In this document: positions 1-12,354 of the stretch, in pieces | Numbering within the stretch: the stretch's first letter is position 1 | How the letters are laid out: each line of letters starts with the position of its first letter | Origin: Paraglaciecola sp. T6c | GTDB lineage: Bacteria > Pseudomonadota > Gammaproteobacteria > Enterobacterales > Alteromonadaceae | NCBI RefSeq assembly: GCF_000014225.1 | Contig: NC_008228.1 | Location: 3,906,001 to 3,970,000 of the forward strand | Length of the DNA: 64,000 nucleotides | Reading direction: 5' to 3' | Notes under the pieces: model-generated | What the model was told of the DNA's origin: nothing | Database searches by the model: none | The model's input: the letters and a program-made list of their open reading frames with translations, nothing else | Translations under genes and position numbers: made by a program

Positions 1-1
1 A

Positions 2-2299
2 ACCGAATCTCAGCCTAAAGCGGCGCCTCAACCCGCTATAGGCACTCGACCCACTGTAGGCACTCAACAAGCGACTAGCACTCCAATTCTGCTATTTACC
101 AGCACTCAAACAACAAGCGCCAAGCAAACCAATGCAACGATAAGCAGTCAACAACTAGAACGAGTTTTAAGCTTACCACCTGGCCAAATACAGGCTGCTC
201 GCATTCCTCCGACATTATTGAGCACTCAAGCTCAAGTCGTCGCAATCGATGCTAAGTTAACAACATTGACGTTTACAAGCTCAGCTACTCAGCAAAGTTC
301 CAGTGTAAGTTTATCTACCTCTTCCCCAGCCCCTAATCCTTTCAGAAATGGGGAAATACTTAATGTGCAGCTTAAACCGGTTGGCAACCAGTGGCAGATT
401 TTACTTAATAGTCTTAACACTGGTTCTCAAAGCATTATCACCAACGTCACTAATGATCAGATCTCGCCGCTGCTTAAACAAATGCTTGTTGATGCAGCCT
501 CAAAGACGCCAGTGCAAGGCAATACGTTACAACCTCGACAGAATACTCTCCCCTTTAATCAAAACTCGCCTCAAATAGTAATTGATAGCAAGGCATTGGG
601 TCGCGCTCTGACATCGACAGCACCCCTGATACGCGACGCGAATATCGGCGCAAATACTTCACAGTCGAATGTGAGTACTTCCCAGAATATTAAAAACAAT
701 CCTCTATTAATGACGGCGTTACAAAGCTCTATCGCAACAAAATTACATTTGGCGATAAATAAAGATGGTGGGGCGGTTATTCAAAATATCGATGAGCTGA
801 ATTCAGTAACCACGAAACCGTCAGCCCAGATACAGATAACTGGAAAAAATATCGACAGCATTGCAACACTGTTAAAAACACTAAATGTCCCCGTCGACGC
901 GCAAACACACAGAGCACTACTACTTATTGCGAGCAACAGCGCGCAAAGGTCAGCCGCTCCTATCATAGATCCTTTGTTAAATCAGTCTCTAGATAGGAAA
1001 AATTTAGAGCTGCCTTCAAATCACCAGCCAATAAATAGGTCACAAAGCCATATCTCAAAGTTAGCAGGATCTGCTGCTTCATCCTTTCGCCAGGGAATAA
1101 ATCAATTTCTGAACAACATAACGGGCGATCAGCAAGCTACTGCAAAGGCGATAAACTCTGAGACAGCCAGTACCATTCTATCCAATGGCAGTAAGCCTGA
1201 TAGCGTTTCAAAATCCACAGCAATACACTCTACTGATAGCACAACGGCTAAAACTCCACCAATTGGCAGACAAGCTGGGACTTCAGTAAACAATGAACAG
1301 GTTGATAAAGCGAATATTGTCGCCCCGCAAATGACACCGAAGGTTAAAGCGCAAGCGATAGAAGTGCTGCATTCGTTATTGCGCGTTGTGCAAGCAAGAG
1401 CTGAGCAGCCCAGTGAATCATTAACCAGAATAGCCAGTGCGCTAAACGATACGCAGTTTATTGAGGAGCCAGGGGTAAAAGGTCTTAAAGAACATGTACT
1501 GGAACAAATAAAACAAAATATACCTCAAGGTAAAGAGCAGGACGCTAATCAAATACGTCAGCTATTAACAAACCAAGCACTGAGTTTAAGTGCAACGCAA
1601 ATTGTTAGCCCTGTTTCAGGGCAAGGCATGCTCAGCGGCTTAGTAACGTTAATTCAAATATCTCTGGCATCACGCTTTGCGCGCAACCAACCTCACCAAA
1701 GCGAGAAACTTTCCAAAGGGATTAATTCTCTTTTTAGTTCTGAATCGAGCGCGGGTTCTGGCAAAACGAATAGCAGCGCACCAGTCAGTTCAAAGGGGTT
1801 GAATGAGTTTGCTCAGCTAGAACAGAAGCATCAAATCTTGCGAGAAATAAGCCGTTTATTTGCTGGTCATCAAAGTAGTAAAATTGGCAACGCCGAGCAA
1901 CTCCTGCAAGGTCAAGACAGTTTTTACTACACCTTGCCCTCTGCGTTTGGCAATAAGTTGCAAGATATCGAGTTATTAGTCAGGCGTGAGAGTGATTCAA
2001 GAGAAGACGGGAAAGAGGATGCAAACGACAACAATCGAATTTGGCATTTGACCATGAAATTAAGTGCTGGTGATTTAGGGGAATTGTTGACCAAGGCCAA
2101 ATTGCGTCAAGGTACACTAGAGTTAGACTTTTATACTTCTAATGAGCAAACCAAACACCAAGTAATGAATTACTTACCTCTATTTAATAAACGCCTGACT
2201 GCGTTAGGAATAGAAGTCACCAAAACTCAGTGCCAATTAGGAAAAATTCCTGACACGTTACGTCAACGACCTTATCACCTACTGCAGACTAAAGTTTAG
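2..2299 (+). CDS. FliK-like flagellar hook-length control protein, 5' end outside window
   Basis: The frame is open from base 2 to the stop at 2299, so the gene starts before the window; the first in-frame TTG (218) is not a convincing start. About 765 residues are visible. Most of them are low-complexity and rich in Ser, Thr, Gln and Asn, as in the central part of FliK proteins. The last ~110 residues form a compact domain with the pattern WHLTMKLSAGDLGELL followed by a basic beta-rich stretch, which resembles the C-terminal Flg_hook domain of FliK. FliK measures hook length and switches flagellar export specificity through the C-terminal domain of FlhB. The next gene encodes an FlhB-C-terminal-like protein 31 bases downstream, which supports a link to type III export. 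No other flagellar gene is visible, so this may be a FliK relative outside the main flagellar cluster. Confidence 0.6.
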   Translation, partial: TESQPKAAPQPAIGTRPTVGTQQATSTPILLFTSTQTTSAKQTNATISSQQLERVLSLPPGQIQAARIPPTLLSTQAQVVAIDAKLTTLTFTSSATQQSSSVSLSTSSPAPNPFRNGEILNVQLKPVGNQWQILLNSLNTGSQSIITNVTNDQISPLLKQMLVDAASKTPVQGNTLQPRQNTLPFNQNSPQIVIDSKALGRALTSTAPLIRDANIGANTSQSNVSTSQNIKNNPLLMTALQSSIATKLHLAINKDGGAVIQNIDELNSVTTKPSAQIQITGKNIDSIATLLKTLNVPVDAQTHRALLLIASNSAQRSAAPIIDPLLNQSLDRKNLELPSNHQPINRSQSHISKLAGSAASSFRQGINQFLNNITGDQQATAKAINSETASTILSNGSKPDSVSKSTAIHSTDSTTAKTPPIGRQAGTSVNNEQVDKANIVAPQMTPKVKAQAIEVLHSLLRVVQARAEQPSESLTRIASALNDTQFIEEPGVKGLKEHVLEQIKQNIPQGKEQDANQIRQLLTNQALSLSATQIVSPVSGQGMLSGLVTLIQISLASRFARNQPHQSEKLSKGINSLFSSESSAGSGKTNSSAPVSSKGLNEFAQLEQKHQILREISRLFAGHQSSKIGNAEQLLQGQDSFYYTLPSAFGNKLQDIELLVRRESDSREDGKEDANDNNRIWHLTMKLSAGDLGELLTKAKLRQGTLELDFYTSNEQTKHQVMNYLPLFNKRLTALGIEVTKTQCQLGKIPDTLRQRPYHLLQTKV

Positions 2300-2330
2300 T
2301 CACGCTAATTCGAATTTAAATAGGTATCCC

Positions 2331-2663
2331 GTGACCGATAATACAAATAAAGACAACTCGAAAGCCAGAAGTGCTGTCGCACTGAAACACCATGAAGGTG
2401 ATAAAAAAAATGCGCCTCAGGTAGTTGCAAAAGGGTTCGGCGACTTAGCAGATGAAATCATAACGCTGGCGAAAGAAAGCGGCGTGTTGATCCATGAAGA
2501 TCCGTACTTAAGTGAATTTTTAGCGAGTTTAGATTTAGGTCAAGAAATACCAGAAGAGCTATACCACGTGATTGCCGAACTCATCAGCTTCTCCTACGTT
2601 CTGCAGGGAAAATTCCCAGAGAGCTGGGCGAAAGACTATAACAAGGTGTCCAAGCAGGTTTGA
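2331..2663 (+). CDS. FlhB C-terminal-domain-like protein (EscU/YscU/FlhB family, soluble)
   Basis: 110 residues, GTG start preceded by AGG seven bases upstream. Residues ~15-100 match the cytoplasmic domain of FlhB: APQVVAKG, then a helix ending ESGVLIHEDPYLSEFL and DLGQEIPEELYHVIAELISF. FlhB itself has four membrane helices and an NPTH self-cleavage motif before this domain. Here there are no membrane helices, and the NPTH position reads ARSAVALKH, so self-cleavage is not expected. Stand-alone proteins of this kind are found beside flagellar genes in many proteobacteria and Gram-positives. A role as an FlhB-CTD substitute or a partner of the FliK-like neighbour is inference. A bidirectional terminator follows. 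Confidence 0.8.
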   Translation: MTDNTNKDNSKARSAVALKHHEGDKKNAPQVVAKGFGDLADEIITLAKESGVLIHEDPYLSEFLASLDLGQEIPEELYHVIAELISFSYVLQGKFPESWAKDYNKVSKQV

Positions 2664-2698
2664 TCGAATTATTTTTCTGTCAACATCAATAATATAAT

Positions 2699-2722
2699 AA
2701 AAACCGCCAAGTGGCGGTTTTT
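2699..2722. terminator. Bidirectional intrinsic terminator between FlhB-like gene and recA
   Basis: A 10-bp perfect stem (AAAAACCGCC / GGCGGTTTTT) with loop AAGT. It carries an A-tract on one side and a T-tract on the other, so it can end transcription from both convergent genes. Confidence 0.9.
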
Positions 2723-2740
2723 ATTGAATACAAGCTCTAC

Positions 2741-3772
2741 TTATTCTTCGTCAGCTTTTGCAGGCTCTTCTGCTTTAACGGTTTTCTTTAATAGCAGTTC
2801 AGCGCGCAGCTTTTGCTCAATGTCGTTAGACATCTCGGTATGCTCTTTAAGGTATTTAACCACGTTAGCTTTACCCTGACCGATGCGTTCGCCATTGTAG
2901 CTGTACCAAGCGCCCGCTTTCTCAACAAGCTTCTGCTTAACGCCTAAATCAATCAATTCGGCTTCTTTACAGATCCCTTGACCGTACATGATCTGGAACT
3001 CAGCTTGTTTAAATGGCGGAGCCACTTTGTTTTTAACCACTTTCACCCGAGTTTCATTACCGACTACTTCATCACCGTCTTTAATCGCACCGATACGGCG
3101 AATATCTAAACGTACTGAAGCGTAAAACTTAAGTGCGTTACCACCAGTAGTTGTTTCAGGTGAACCAAACATCACACCAATTTTCATACGAATCTGGTTA
3201 ATGAATATGACTAAGGTGTTCGAACGCTTAATGTTACCCGTTAGCTTACGCAAGGCTTGTGACATCAAACGGGCTTGCAAGCCAACGTGTGAATCTCCCA
3301 TGTCGCCTTCGATTTCCGCTTTTGGTGTCAATGCCGCTACAGAATCGACTACAACCACATCAACTGCGCCTGAGCGAACTAACATGTCACAAATCTCTAA
3401 CGCTTGTTCACCAGTGTCCGGCTGTGACACTAACAAATCATCAATGTTAACACCCAACTTACCAGCATAAATTGGATCAAGCGCATGCTCAGCATCAACA
3501 AACGCGCAAGTTTTGCCCATTTTTTGCGCTTCAGCAATAGCTTGTAAGGTAAGCGTGGTTTTACCTGATGATTCAGGTCCGTATATTTCAACCACACGTC
3601 CACACGGTAAGCCGCCTATGCCTAAGGCGATATCTATAGTAAGAGACCCAGTAGAAATCGCTTCAATATCCATTGCTTGGTTGTCACCCAAGCGCATGAT
3701 TGCGCCTTTACCGAATTGCTTTTCGATTTGACCAAGAGCGGCGGTTAGCGCGCGAGTTTTGTTATCGTCCAT
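2741..3772 (-). CDS. recA: Recombinase RecA
   Basis: 343 residues, close to the usual ~350. RecA forms filaments on single-stranded DNA, drives homologous strand exchange and acts as co-protease for LexA in the SOS response. The Walker A motif GPESSGKT is at residues 65-72, the Walker B stretch reads [10 protein letters not shown], and the DNA-binding loop region includes the conserved [10 protein letters not shown] and [19 protein letters not shown] segments. The C-terminus is acidic (EEPAKADEE), as is normal. The start is supported by AGGA seven bases upstream. It has its own SOS promoter. recX, often next to recA, is not here; pncC, another frequent neighbour, lies upstream, separated by two small genes. 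Confidence 0.99.
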   Translation of the reverse strand: MDDNKTRALTAALGQIEKQFGKGAIMRLGDNQAMDIEAISTGSLTIDIALGIGGLPCGRVVEIYGPESSGKTTLTLQAIAEAQKMGKTCAFVDAEHALDPIYAGKLGVNIDDLLVSQPDTGEQALEICDMLVRSGAVDVVVVDSVAALTPKAEIEGDMGDSHVGLQARLMSQALRKLTGNIKRSNTLVIFINQIRMKIGVMFGSPETTTGGNALKFYASVRLDIRRIGAIKDGDEVVGNETRVKVVKNKVAPPFKQAEFQIMYGQGICKEAELIDLGVKQKLVEKAGAWYSYNGERIGQGKANVVKYLKEHTEMSNDIEQKLRAELLLKKTVKAEEPAKADEE

Positions 3773-3854
3773 CAGTATGTCCTATGGTTCAGCCCGTGCA
3801 CTTACACTTGGTTAAAGTCTAAATCGACACAGATAATTGAAATTATATGGGCGT

Positions 3855-3882
3855 AGTATACTGTACAACCATACAGTTACAA
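3855..3882 (-). promoter_or_regulatory. recA SOS promoter with LexA box
   Basis: On the minus strand a -35 TTGTAA (3877-3882) and -10 TATACT (3855-3860) are 16 bases apart. The spacer 3861-3876 is exactly a LexA core of the form CTGT-N8-ACAG; the flanking bases extend it to TACTGTACAACCATACAGTT (3859-3878). A second possible -10, TATAAT, lies just downstream. The geometry predicts that LexA blocks polymerase at recA. Confidence 0.9.
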
Positions 3883-4109
3883 GTCACTTTATGAAAATAT
3901 TAACAAAGGATGAGTTTACCTTTATGTAAAGGTACGGCTTATAGAGTAACAGCTTATCAAGGCACAGAAGCTGCGAGCACTGTGAGACAGCATCAGGGTC
4001 GTAATCGCAGAGTCGTTGAATTTTAGTGTTCAAGTTCCTTTATTGCAATGCTGTCTAAGGTTTTGTCTATGTATATCTTTTACGTGCTAATTTCCGCTCA
4101 CGCATTTAG
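3883..4109. other. Non-coding stretch upstream of recA
   Basis: No convincing gene. It holds an 8-bp perfect inverted repeat with a 2-base centre (TACCTTTA TG TAAAGGTA, 3917-3934) without a T-tract. It also holds a 38-codon open frame on the plus strand (3910-4026) whose only Shine-Dalgarno-like AAGG abuts the ATG, so I do not call it a gene. Confidence 0.4.
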
Positions 4110-4514
4110 TTACTTAGGCATCGAATCGAACTTCTTGCATACTGTAACTGAGTCAAACCATGGAGCTCGTTCAGTATAAAAAATCTGACTCTGAGGTTGA
4201 ATATTAGGTTCACAATCTAAGCTGCCAGCAGGCACAACCAACGCTTTACCAGACAAAGACTTATAAGGTACAGCGCTACCACATTCACCACAGAACGCAT
4301 TGGAAATGCTACGTCCAGCAACGTTAAAGCGCATGATGAGGGCCTCTCCAGTGAGCCATTTAATATTGTCAACATCTGTAAACAGGTTTGCCGCATATGC
4401 CGAGCCAGTTGCCTTTTGACATTGCGTACAATGGCATAAGTGGAATTGACTAAAATTATTTTCGCATGCGTACGTCACTCGATTGCACAAACAGCTACCT
4501 AATACTTGCTTCAT
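4110..4514 (-). CDS. GFA/CENP-V domain protein (glutathione-dependent formaldehyde-activating family)
   Basis: 134 residues, the normal length for single-domain members. The zinc-binding cysteine pattern is clear: CxC at 8 and 10, CHCxxC at 27-32, and CGECG at 75-79, together with the usual ending in which substrates reach a tunnel near the zinc (RAPWFDSV). Family founders (Gfa) were described as condensing formaldehyde with glutathione, but most members, including this one, have no proven substrate. There is no neighbouring formaldehyde dehydrogenase. It follows the DUF3224 gene by about 48 bases on the same strand, so the two may be co-transcribed. Confidence 0.85.
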   Translation of the reverse strand: MKQVLGSCLCNRVTYACENNFSQFHLCHCTQCQKATGSAYAANLFTDVDNIKWLTGEALIMRFNVAGRSISNAFCGECGSAVPYKSLSGKALVVPAGSLDCEPNIQPQSQIFYTERAPWFDSVTVCKKFDSMPK

Positions 4515-4562
4515 TAGCTTCTCATCAATTATTTTTGAATAAATTTAAATAAAGGAAACGAG

Positions 4563-4934
4563 CTACAGTTCAAAATCTAATTCGTAACTATGTTTTCCGT
4601 CTTGCTGGATGATCCGCATCGCGCCCTTTAACCCAGCCAAATCGCCGCTGGCCGAACCTTCCAACACTGAAATATTCAGAGATTGTGTTTCAGCTGACAT
4701 GTTACCATTATGCAATAAAGAAAACGTCCCAGCCCTGCCCTTGAGCGTTCCTTCAAACTCTTCAATTGCAAAATATACTGCAACACCATTGTCTGTGCGC
4801 TTACTGATCATTTGCCCTAGCCCTTTGCCTGCCAAACCCCCTTGGTAGGTTTTATTAATTACCATACGTCCAGCGGGCGCTGCCTCGTCTTCTTGTGGTG
4901 TTAAGTCCACCTCAAAAGTGCCTGTTGCGATCAA
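4563..4934 (-). CDS. DUF3224 domain-containing protein
   Basis: 123 residues. The sequence has the DUF3224 pattern: an N-terminal strand TGTFEVDLTP, a central GRMVINKTYQGGLAGKGLGQMIS, and a C-terminal GSASGDLAGLKGAM followed by HSYELDFEL. This is a small beta-barrel-like family related in fold to allene oxide cyclase-like proteins; no activity is established. The start codon is TTG and is well supported by a strong AAGGAG six bases upstream (minus strand); no ATG lies nearby. Probably co-transcribed with the downstream GFA-family gene. Confidence 0.85.
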   Translation of the reverse strand: MIATGTFEVDLTPQEDEAAPAGRMVINKTYQGGLAGKGLGQMISKRTDNGVAVYFAIEEFEGTLKGRAGTFSLLHNGNMSAETQSLNISVLEGSASGDLAGLKGAMRIIQQDGKHSYELDFEL

Positions 4935-5038
4935 AATTAACTCCTTATCTGAATATTGCTAACGCTTAAAGAGCGCCTTTTTATCTAATATAATAGCGAA
5001 AGGTTAAATCCTACTTCCTTTGCTACAGTGGGAGTAAT

Positions 5039-5551
5039 TTACCGTTTCCCGCCCGAAGATAATGACTCTGCTTTACAATGTATGACTAACTGATTCAGTG
5101 CATACTCAATAGCTCGGGCCCTCACCTGATGCCGATCCCCCGTAAAACACTGGCAAGACGTTGTGACCTCCCCATTTACCGAAAAACCGAACCAAACGGT
5201 ACCGACAGGTTTTTCTACACTTCCGCCATCAGGCCCGGCAATTCCGCTGACCGACACAGCAACATTTGATCCAGCGGCTTTAGACGCTCCCGCCGCCATC
5301 TGTTGCACCACCGCTTGAGACACAGCGCCATGCTCGTTTAAGGTTTGCTCGCTCACGCCCAACATAACTTGCTTTGCTTCGTTTGAATAAGTGATATAAC
5401 CACTTTTAAACCAGCTTGAGCTTCCAGATGTACTTGTGATGGCGTATCCTATGCCCCCTCCAGTGCATGACTCAGCACAGGTAACACTCCAGCCTAGTCG
5501 CTGCAGATGTTCACCAAGTTGTTGTGCCAATTGAATTGAATTGTTTGTCAT
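5039..5551 (-). CDS. pncC: Nicotinamide-nucleotide amidohydrolase PncC (CinA C-terminal family)
   Basis: 170 residues, the usual size of the single-domain enzyme that deamidates nicotinamide mononucleotide to nicotinate mononucleotide in NAD recycling. The signature AESCTGGGIG is at residues 26-35, and the later VSGIAGPDGGSVEKPVGTVWFG block is typical. The N-terminal MocF/CogA domain of full-length CinA is absent. In many gammaproteobacteria the gene directly precedes recA; here GFA and DUF3224 genes separate them. It is divergent from mutS with ~130 bases between starts. Confidence 0.95.
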   Translation of the reverse strand: MTNNSIQLAQQLGEHLQRLGWSVTCAESCTGGGIGYAITSTSGSSSWFKSGYITYSNEAKQVMLGVSEQTLNEHGAVSQAVVQQMAAGASKAAGSNVAVSVSGIAGPDGGSVEKPVGTVWFGFSVNGEVTTSCQCFTGDRHQVRARAIEYALNQLVIHCKAESLSSGGKR

Positions 5552-5680
5552 AATTTACATCCATACAGGGTTATTTGACGCGCTGAAAAATATTCAGCGA
5601 ATACTATAAGCATGCCAAACAATGATCACTAAACAAAGCGTTAAAATTACATCGCGATCCCGATAAGAGTGCCGTAGCGA

Positions 5681-8350
5681 ATGCCAAAAACAAATTCATC
5701 AGCAGCGTCAACAAACGCTAATCCCTCATCTTTGCAGCAGCATACGCCTATGATGCAGCAGTATTTGAAAATTAAAGCTGAACATCCTGATATTCTATTG
5801 TTTTATCGCATGGGAGATTTTTATGAATTGTTCTTTGACGATGCTAAAAAAGCCGCCGAACTACTCGATATCTCCCTAACTGCCAGGGGGAAATCAGGCG
5901 GCAATGCCATCCCTATGGCAGGCGTTCCTTATCATGCGGTAGAAAATTATTTGGCTCGACTAGTGAAAATGGGCCAGTCAGTCGCTATCGTCGAACAGGT
6001 GGGTGACCCCGCAACCAGCAAAGGGCCTGTTGAGCGAAAAGTGCAACGTATTGTTACCCCAGGTACAGTATCAGACGAGGCACTCCTTAATGATAAACAA
6101 GACAGTATATTAGCCGCAGTTTTTTGCCCCACGCAAAAAGCAAATCAAGAATTGATATTCGGGTATGCCACCTTAGATGTAACCAGCGGTCGCTTTACGC
6201 TATGTGAGCTCAGTGGTGAGGAAGCTCTCGCTGCCGAGTTACAACGCACGAATCCTGTCGAGCTTTTATACCCTGACGATTTTGCCTACAGTCATCTTAT
6301 CAATCAGCGAAAGGGTTTACGCCGTCGCCCGCAGTGGGAGTTCGATTTACAAACCGCCACTAACCAGCTTACTAGCCAGTTTGGTACCAATGAGCTATCT
6401 GGTTTTGGCGTGCAAAACCACCAAGTCGGTATTTGTGCTGCAGGTTGCGTAATGCAATATATCAAAGACACCCAGCGCTCAGCCCTGCCCCACATTGACC
6501 GAATAGTGCTTGAATCCCACAACGACACAGTCGTGATGGACGCCGCCACACGGCGTAACTTAGAGCTAACGTTTAATTTATCTGGTGGTATTGAAAACAC
6601 GCTCGCGAGTATTCTTGATAAAACCTCAACGCCTATGGGCAGTCGTTTGTTGCAACGATGGATCCACCGTCCGTTAACAGATGTCACCGTGCTTAAAAAA
6701 CGTCAACGAAATATTCAAGGGTTGATGGAGTCACCCTATACCCAGTTACAAAGTGCCCTGAAAAAAATAGGTGACATGCAGCGCGTGTTAGCAAGGCTTG
6801 CGCTGCGCAGTGCTCGTCCGCGGGATTTTGCCCGCCTGCGCCAAGCCTTTGCACTATTGCCAGATATACAACATTATCTTGAGCACGAAATTAGTCATAC
6901 TAGCGAAAGCGCTCAGCCAAGCGATTTACTTCACTTGGCAGAAAAAATCAGTCAATACCCTGACTTCGCAGACTTGTTAGAACGTGCAGTCATTGAAGCC
7001 CCCCCAGTATTAATCCGCGATGGTGGGGTCATAAAAGAAGGTTACAACGAAGAGCTTGATCGCCTACGTGAACTGTCAAAAGGGGCGACCGACTATTTAG
7101 AAGAATTAGAGCTACGCGAAAAAGAGCGTACTGGCATCGCGAGCCTCAAAGTGGGCTACAACCGAGTGCATGGTTACTTTATTGAAGTCAGCCGCAGTCA
7201 ATCTGACCTCGTGCCTGTAGAGTATGTTCGTCGCCAAACGCTGAAAAATAACGAACGTTACATTATCCCAGAACTCAAAGAGCACGAAGACAATGTGCTT
7301 AGCAGCCAAAGTCGCTCATTAGCCCTTGAAAAGCGCTTATACGATGAGCTTTTCGATTTACTCTTACCGCAATTAACACAACTAATGCAAAGTGCTGATG
7401 CACTAGCAGAATTAGATGTACTCACTAATTTAGCCGAGCGCGCTGAAAGCCTTGATTATCACCGCCCAGAATTATGCCCCCAAAGCGGCATTCACTTTAG
7501 TCAAGGTCGCCACCCTGTTGTAGAGCAGGTATCAGATGCCCCCTTTATCGCCAACCCAATTAACGTTAACCCAGATCGCAGAATGTTGGTGATCACCGGC
7601 CCGAACATGGGCGGTAAATCAACGTACATGCGTCAAACCGCCCTCATCGTGTTGATGGCCTATATCGGCAGCTATATACCTGCGCAAGATGCTCAGATTG
7701 GCCCGATAGACCGCATATTTACCCGCATTGGTGCTTCCGACGATTTAGCCTCTGGCCGATCCACCTTCATGGTAGAAATGACCGAAACCGCTAACATTTT
7801 GAACAACGCCACGGCGAATAGCTTGGTATTAATGGATGAAATTGGCCGAGGTACCAGTACCTATGATGGCCTTTCTTTAGCGTGGGCCTGCGCTGAGTAT
7901 TTAGCGACCAAGCTGCAGTCTTTCACCTTATTTGCTACCCATTACTTCGAGTTAACAGGGCTAGCGGATGCATTGCCAGAGTTAGCCAATGTGCATCTAG
8001 ATGCCGTTGAGCACGGTGAAAGCATTCGTTTTATGCACGCAGTGCAAGATGGTGCAGCCAATAAAAGCTATGGTTTGCAAGTAGCTCAACTCGCAGGCGT
8101 GCCGAAATTAGTGGTACAAGCGGCTAAACGCAAATTACATGAACTTGAAACGGGTGATATTTCCAAACAAGGTCGACAAGAGACATCGCCAGTCAATACA
8201 GTTTATGCAACAGAAAAAGTAGAGACGCAGCTGGACTTGCTCAGTCAGACAAGCGAAGCCGAAGACTTACTGCACAGTATTCAGCCCGATGATTTAACGC
8301 CTAAGCAGGCCCTTGATTACTTGTACCAACTAAAAAAATTGGTTCGATAA
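5681..8350 (+). CDS. mutS: DNA mismatch repair protein MutS
   Basis: 889 residues, slightly longer than the E. coli protein (853). MutS recognises mispairs and small loops and recruits MutL. The mismatch-reading motif FYE is at residues 47-49 (in [11 protein letters not shown]). The connector, lever and clamp regions follow, then the ATPase with Walker A GPNMGGKS at 640-647, Walker [13 protein letters not shown] and the [10 protein letters not shown] segment. The C-terminal tail ends in a short helix-forming stretch ([19 protein letters not shown]) like the tetramer domain of E. coli MutS. The Shine-Dalgarno sequence is weak. A GC-rich hairpin with a run of eight C follows the stop but lacks a T-tract. 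Confidence 0.99.
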   Translation: MPKTNSSAASTNANPSSLQQHTPMMQQYLKIKAEHPDILLFYRMGDFYELFFDDAKKAAELLDISLTARGKSGGNAIPMAGVPYHAVENYLARLVKMGQSVAIVEQVGDPATSKGPVERKVQRIVTPGTVSDEALLNDKQDSILAAVFCPTQKANQELIFGYATLDVTSGRFTLCELSGEEALAAELQRTNPVELLYPDDFAYSHLINQRKGLRRRPQWEFDLQTATNQLTSQFGTNELSGFGVQNHQVGICAAGCVMQYIKDTQRSALPHIDRIVLESHNDTVVMDAATRRNLELTFNLSGGIENTLASILDKTSTPMGSRLLQRWIHRPLTDVTVLKKRQRNIQGLMESPYTQLQSALKKIGDMQRVLARLALRSARPRDFARLRQAFALLPDIQHYLEHEISHTSESAQPSDLLHLAEKISQYPDFADLLERAVIEAPPVLIRDGGVIKEGYNEELDRLRELSKGATDYLEELELREKERTGIASLKVGYNRVHGYFIEVSRSQSDLVPVEYVRRQTLKNNERYIIPELKEHEDNVLSSQSRSLALEKRLYDELFDLLLPQLTQLMQSADALAELDVLTNLAERAESLDYHRPELCPQSGIHFSQGRHPVVEQVSDAPFIANPINVNPDRRMLVITGPNMGGKSTYMRQTALIVLMAYIGSYIPAQDAQIGPIDRIFTRIGASDDLASGRSTFMVEMTETANILNNATANSLVLMDEIGRGTSTYDGLSLAWACAEYLATKLQSFTLFATHYFELTGLADALPELANVHLDAVEHGESIRFMHAVQDGAANKSYGLQVAQLAGVPKLVVQAAKRKLHELETGDISKQGRQETSPVNTVYATEKVETQLDLLSQTSEAEDLLHSIQPDDLTPKQALDYLYQLKKLVR

Positions 8351-8650
8351 ATAAATATCTTTTAGAGGGGAAATGACTATTCCCCCCCCTCGGACGTGCT
8401 GAACTTTGCAGTTCATTTTTGTAGCGGTCTGTGTGCTGTTTAGGCAAGGCGAATGGTTGAAGATCTAGTGCGCTAAATCAAAACCATTCAACGCGGTATA
8501 AACAGTACATATGCGCTACCCGCAGGGTTCTTGGAAGTCTTTTACTCGTTATTACAGTTCTTTAACTTAACCCGCTAGGCTCACAGGACTGTTTTGCGAA
8601 TAAAACGCTTCTATTTAGACCAAAATTCGTACAGCAATGTTTAACACGCC
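8351..8650. other. 300-bp gap after mutS holding a long imperfect inverted repeat
   Basis: No open frame of note. Just after the mutS stop there is a stem GAGGGGAA / TTCCCCCCCCTC that could slow polymerase. The centre is filled by the repeat described separately at 8421-8519. The remaining ~130 bases before the response-regulator stop show nothing I recognise. Confidence 0.5.
8421..8519. repeat. 99-bp imperfect inverted repeat (hairpin element)
   Basis: Arms pair in nested order: GTAGCG (8421-8426) with CGCTAC (8514-8519); TGTGCTGTTTA (8432-8442) with TAAACAGTACA (8499-8509), one G-T pair; GAATGGTT (8451-8458) with AACCATTC (8482-8489), continued by GA...TC. The tip is the near-palindrome TAGTGCGCTA. 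The whole can fold as one long stem with internal bulges. It could be a small non-autonomous mobile element (MITE-like), a REP-type repeat or a structured RNA. No target duplication is visible, and I saw no second copy in the window. Confidence 0.6.
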
Positions 8651-9013
8651 CTAGAGCCGCTCCATTAAACTCAATAAGCTCATGGGAGTAACAGGTTTTT
8701 CCAAAAAACCCACTGCACCAATTTCGTATGCCAGATTAACGGTTTCTTCTGACGTATCAGCGGAACACATGACTATTTTTGCGTCAGGAATTTCATCGTG
8801 AAGAATGCTTAGTAATTCCAAGCCATCCACTTTAGGTAATTTGATATCCATCAGAATCAATTGGTAATCTTTGCGACAAACTCTAGACATGACTTCTGCT
8901 GAATCGTGAGCGGTATCAACATGCACATATCCATTCCCTTGTAACACAGTGCATATAAAGGTGCAGATGGCTTCAACGTCATCAACAACCAAAATGGGAC
9001 GCAATTTATCCAT
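8651..9013 (-). CDS. Single-domain response regulator (CheY-like)
   Basis: 120 residues made only of a receiver domain. The acidic pair is D11-D12, the phosphoacceptor D56 (in LILMDIKLPKVDG), the switch Ser S84 and the conserved lysine K106 (in FLEKPV). AAGGA eight bases upstream supports the start. With no output domain it must act by protein contact, for example on a flagellar motor, a kinase or a diguanylate cyclase. No histidine kinase is adjacent, so it is an orphan and its partner cannot be told from the window. It is divergent from pyrG. Confidence 0.92.
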   Translation of the reverse strand: MDKLRPILVVDDVEAICTFICTVLQGNGYVHVDTAHDSAEVMSRVCRKDYQLILMDIKLPKVDGLELLSILHDEIPDAKIVMCSADTSEETVNLAYEIGAVGFLEKPVTPMSLLSLMERL

Positions 9014-9182
9014 AAAGCGGATCCTTTTACTATTTGCTCAGTAGTGTAAACCAATAAAATCTCATTTTCCGTATATTTTTTGCAAAGCTGGAGCGGTTTT
9101 CAATTGTCTGTAGGGCTGCGTTTGAGTATACTATTGCGCCGTCCGGTACTGAATAATGTCACGCCTATTTAAAGGCAGCTAG

Positions 9183-10865
<1,683 letters not shown>

Positions 10866-10959
10866 AGCCAGTTAACATTGGGGCCTCGTGTGCCCCGCGT
10901 AAAAACTAGGCAGAGTAACGATTGAAAACTCAGAATATCTGCTCGCAGATAAACGATAA

Positions 10960-12276
<1,317 letters not shown>

Positions 12277-12292
12277 GACCTATATCTGAAGC

Positions 12293-12316
12293 GCCCTAGT
12301 GCTTATTAGGGCTTTT
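12293..12316 (+). terminator. Intrinsic terminator after eno
   Basis: Stem GCCCTA / TAGGGC with an 8-base loop, followed by TTTT. A second perfect inverted repeat (GGGCAGCA CA TGCTGCCC) follows at 12327-12344 and lies upstream of the next gene's probable start. Confidence 0.75.
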
Positions 12317-12354
12317 AGATGTAAGTGGGCAGCACATGCTGCCCCTCATTTATT

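Noticed and set aside
3910-4026. 38-codon plus-strand frame downstream of the LexA box, possibly SOS-controlled
   Set aside because: The only Shine-Dalgarno-like AAGG abuts the ATG and there is no plus-strand promoter of quality.
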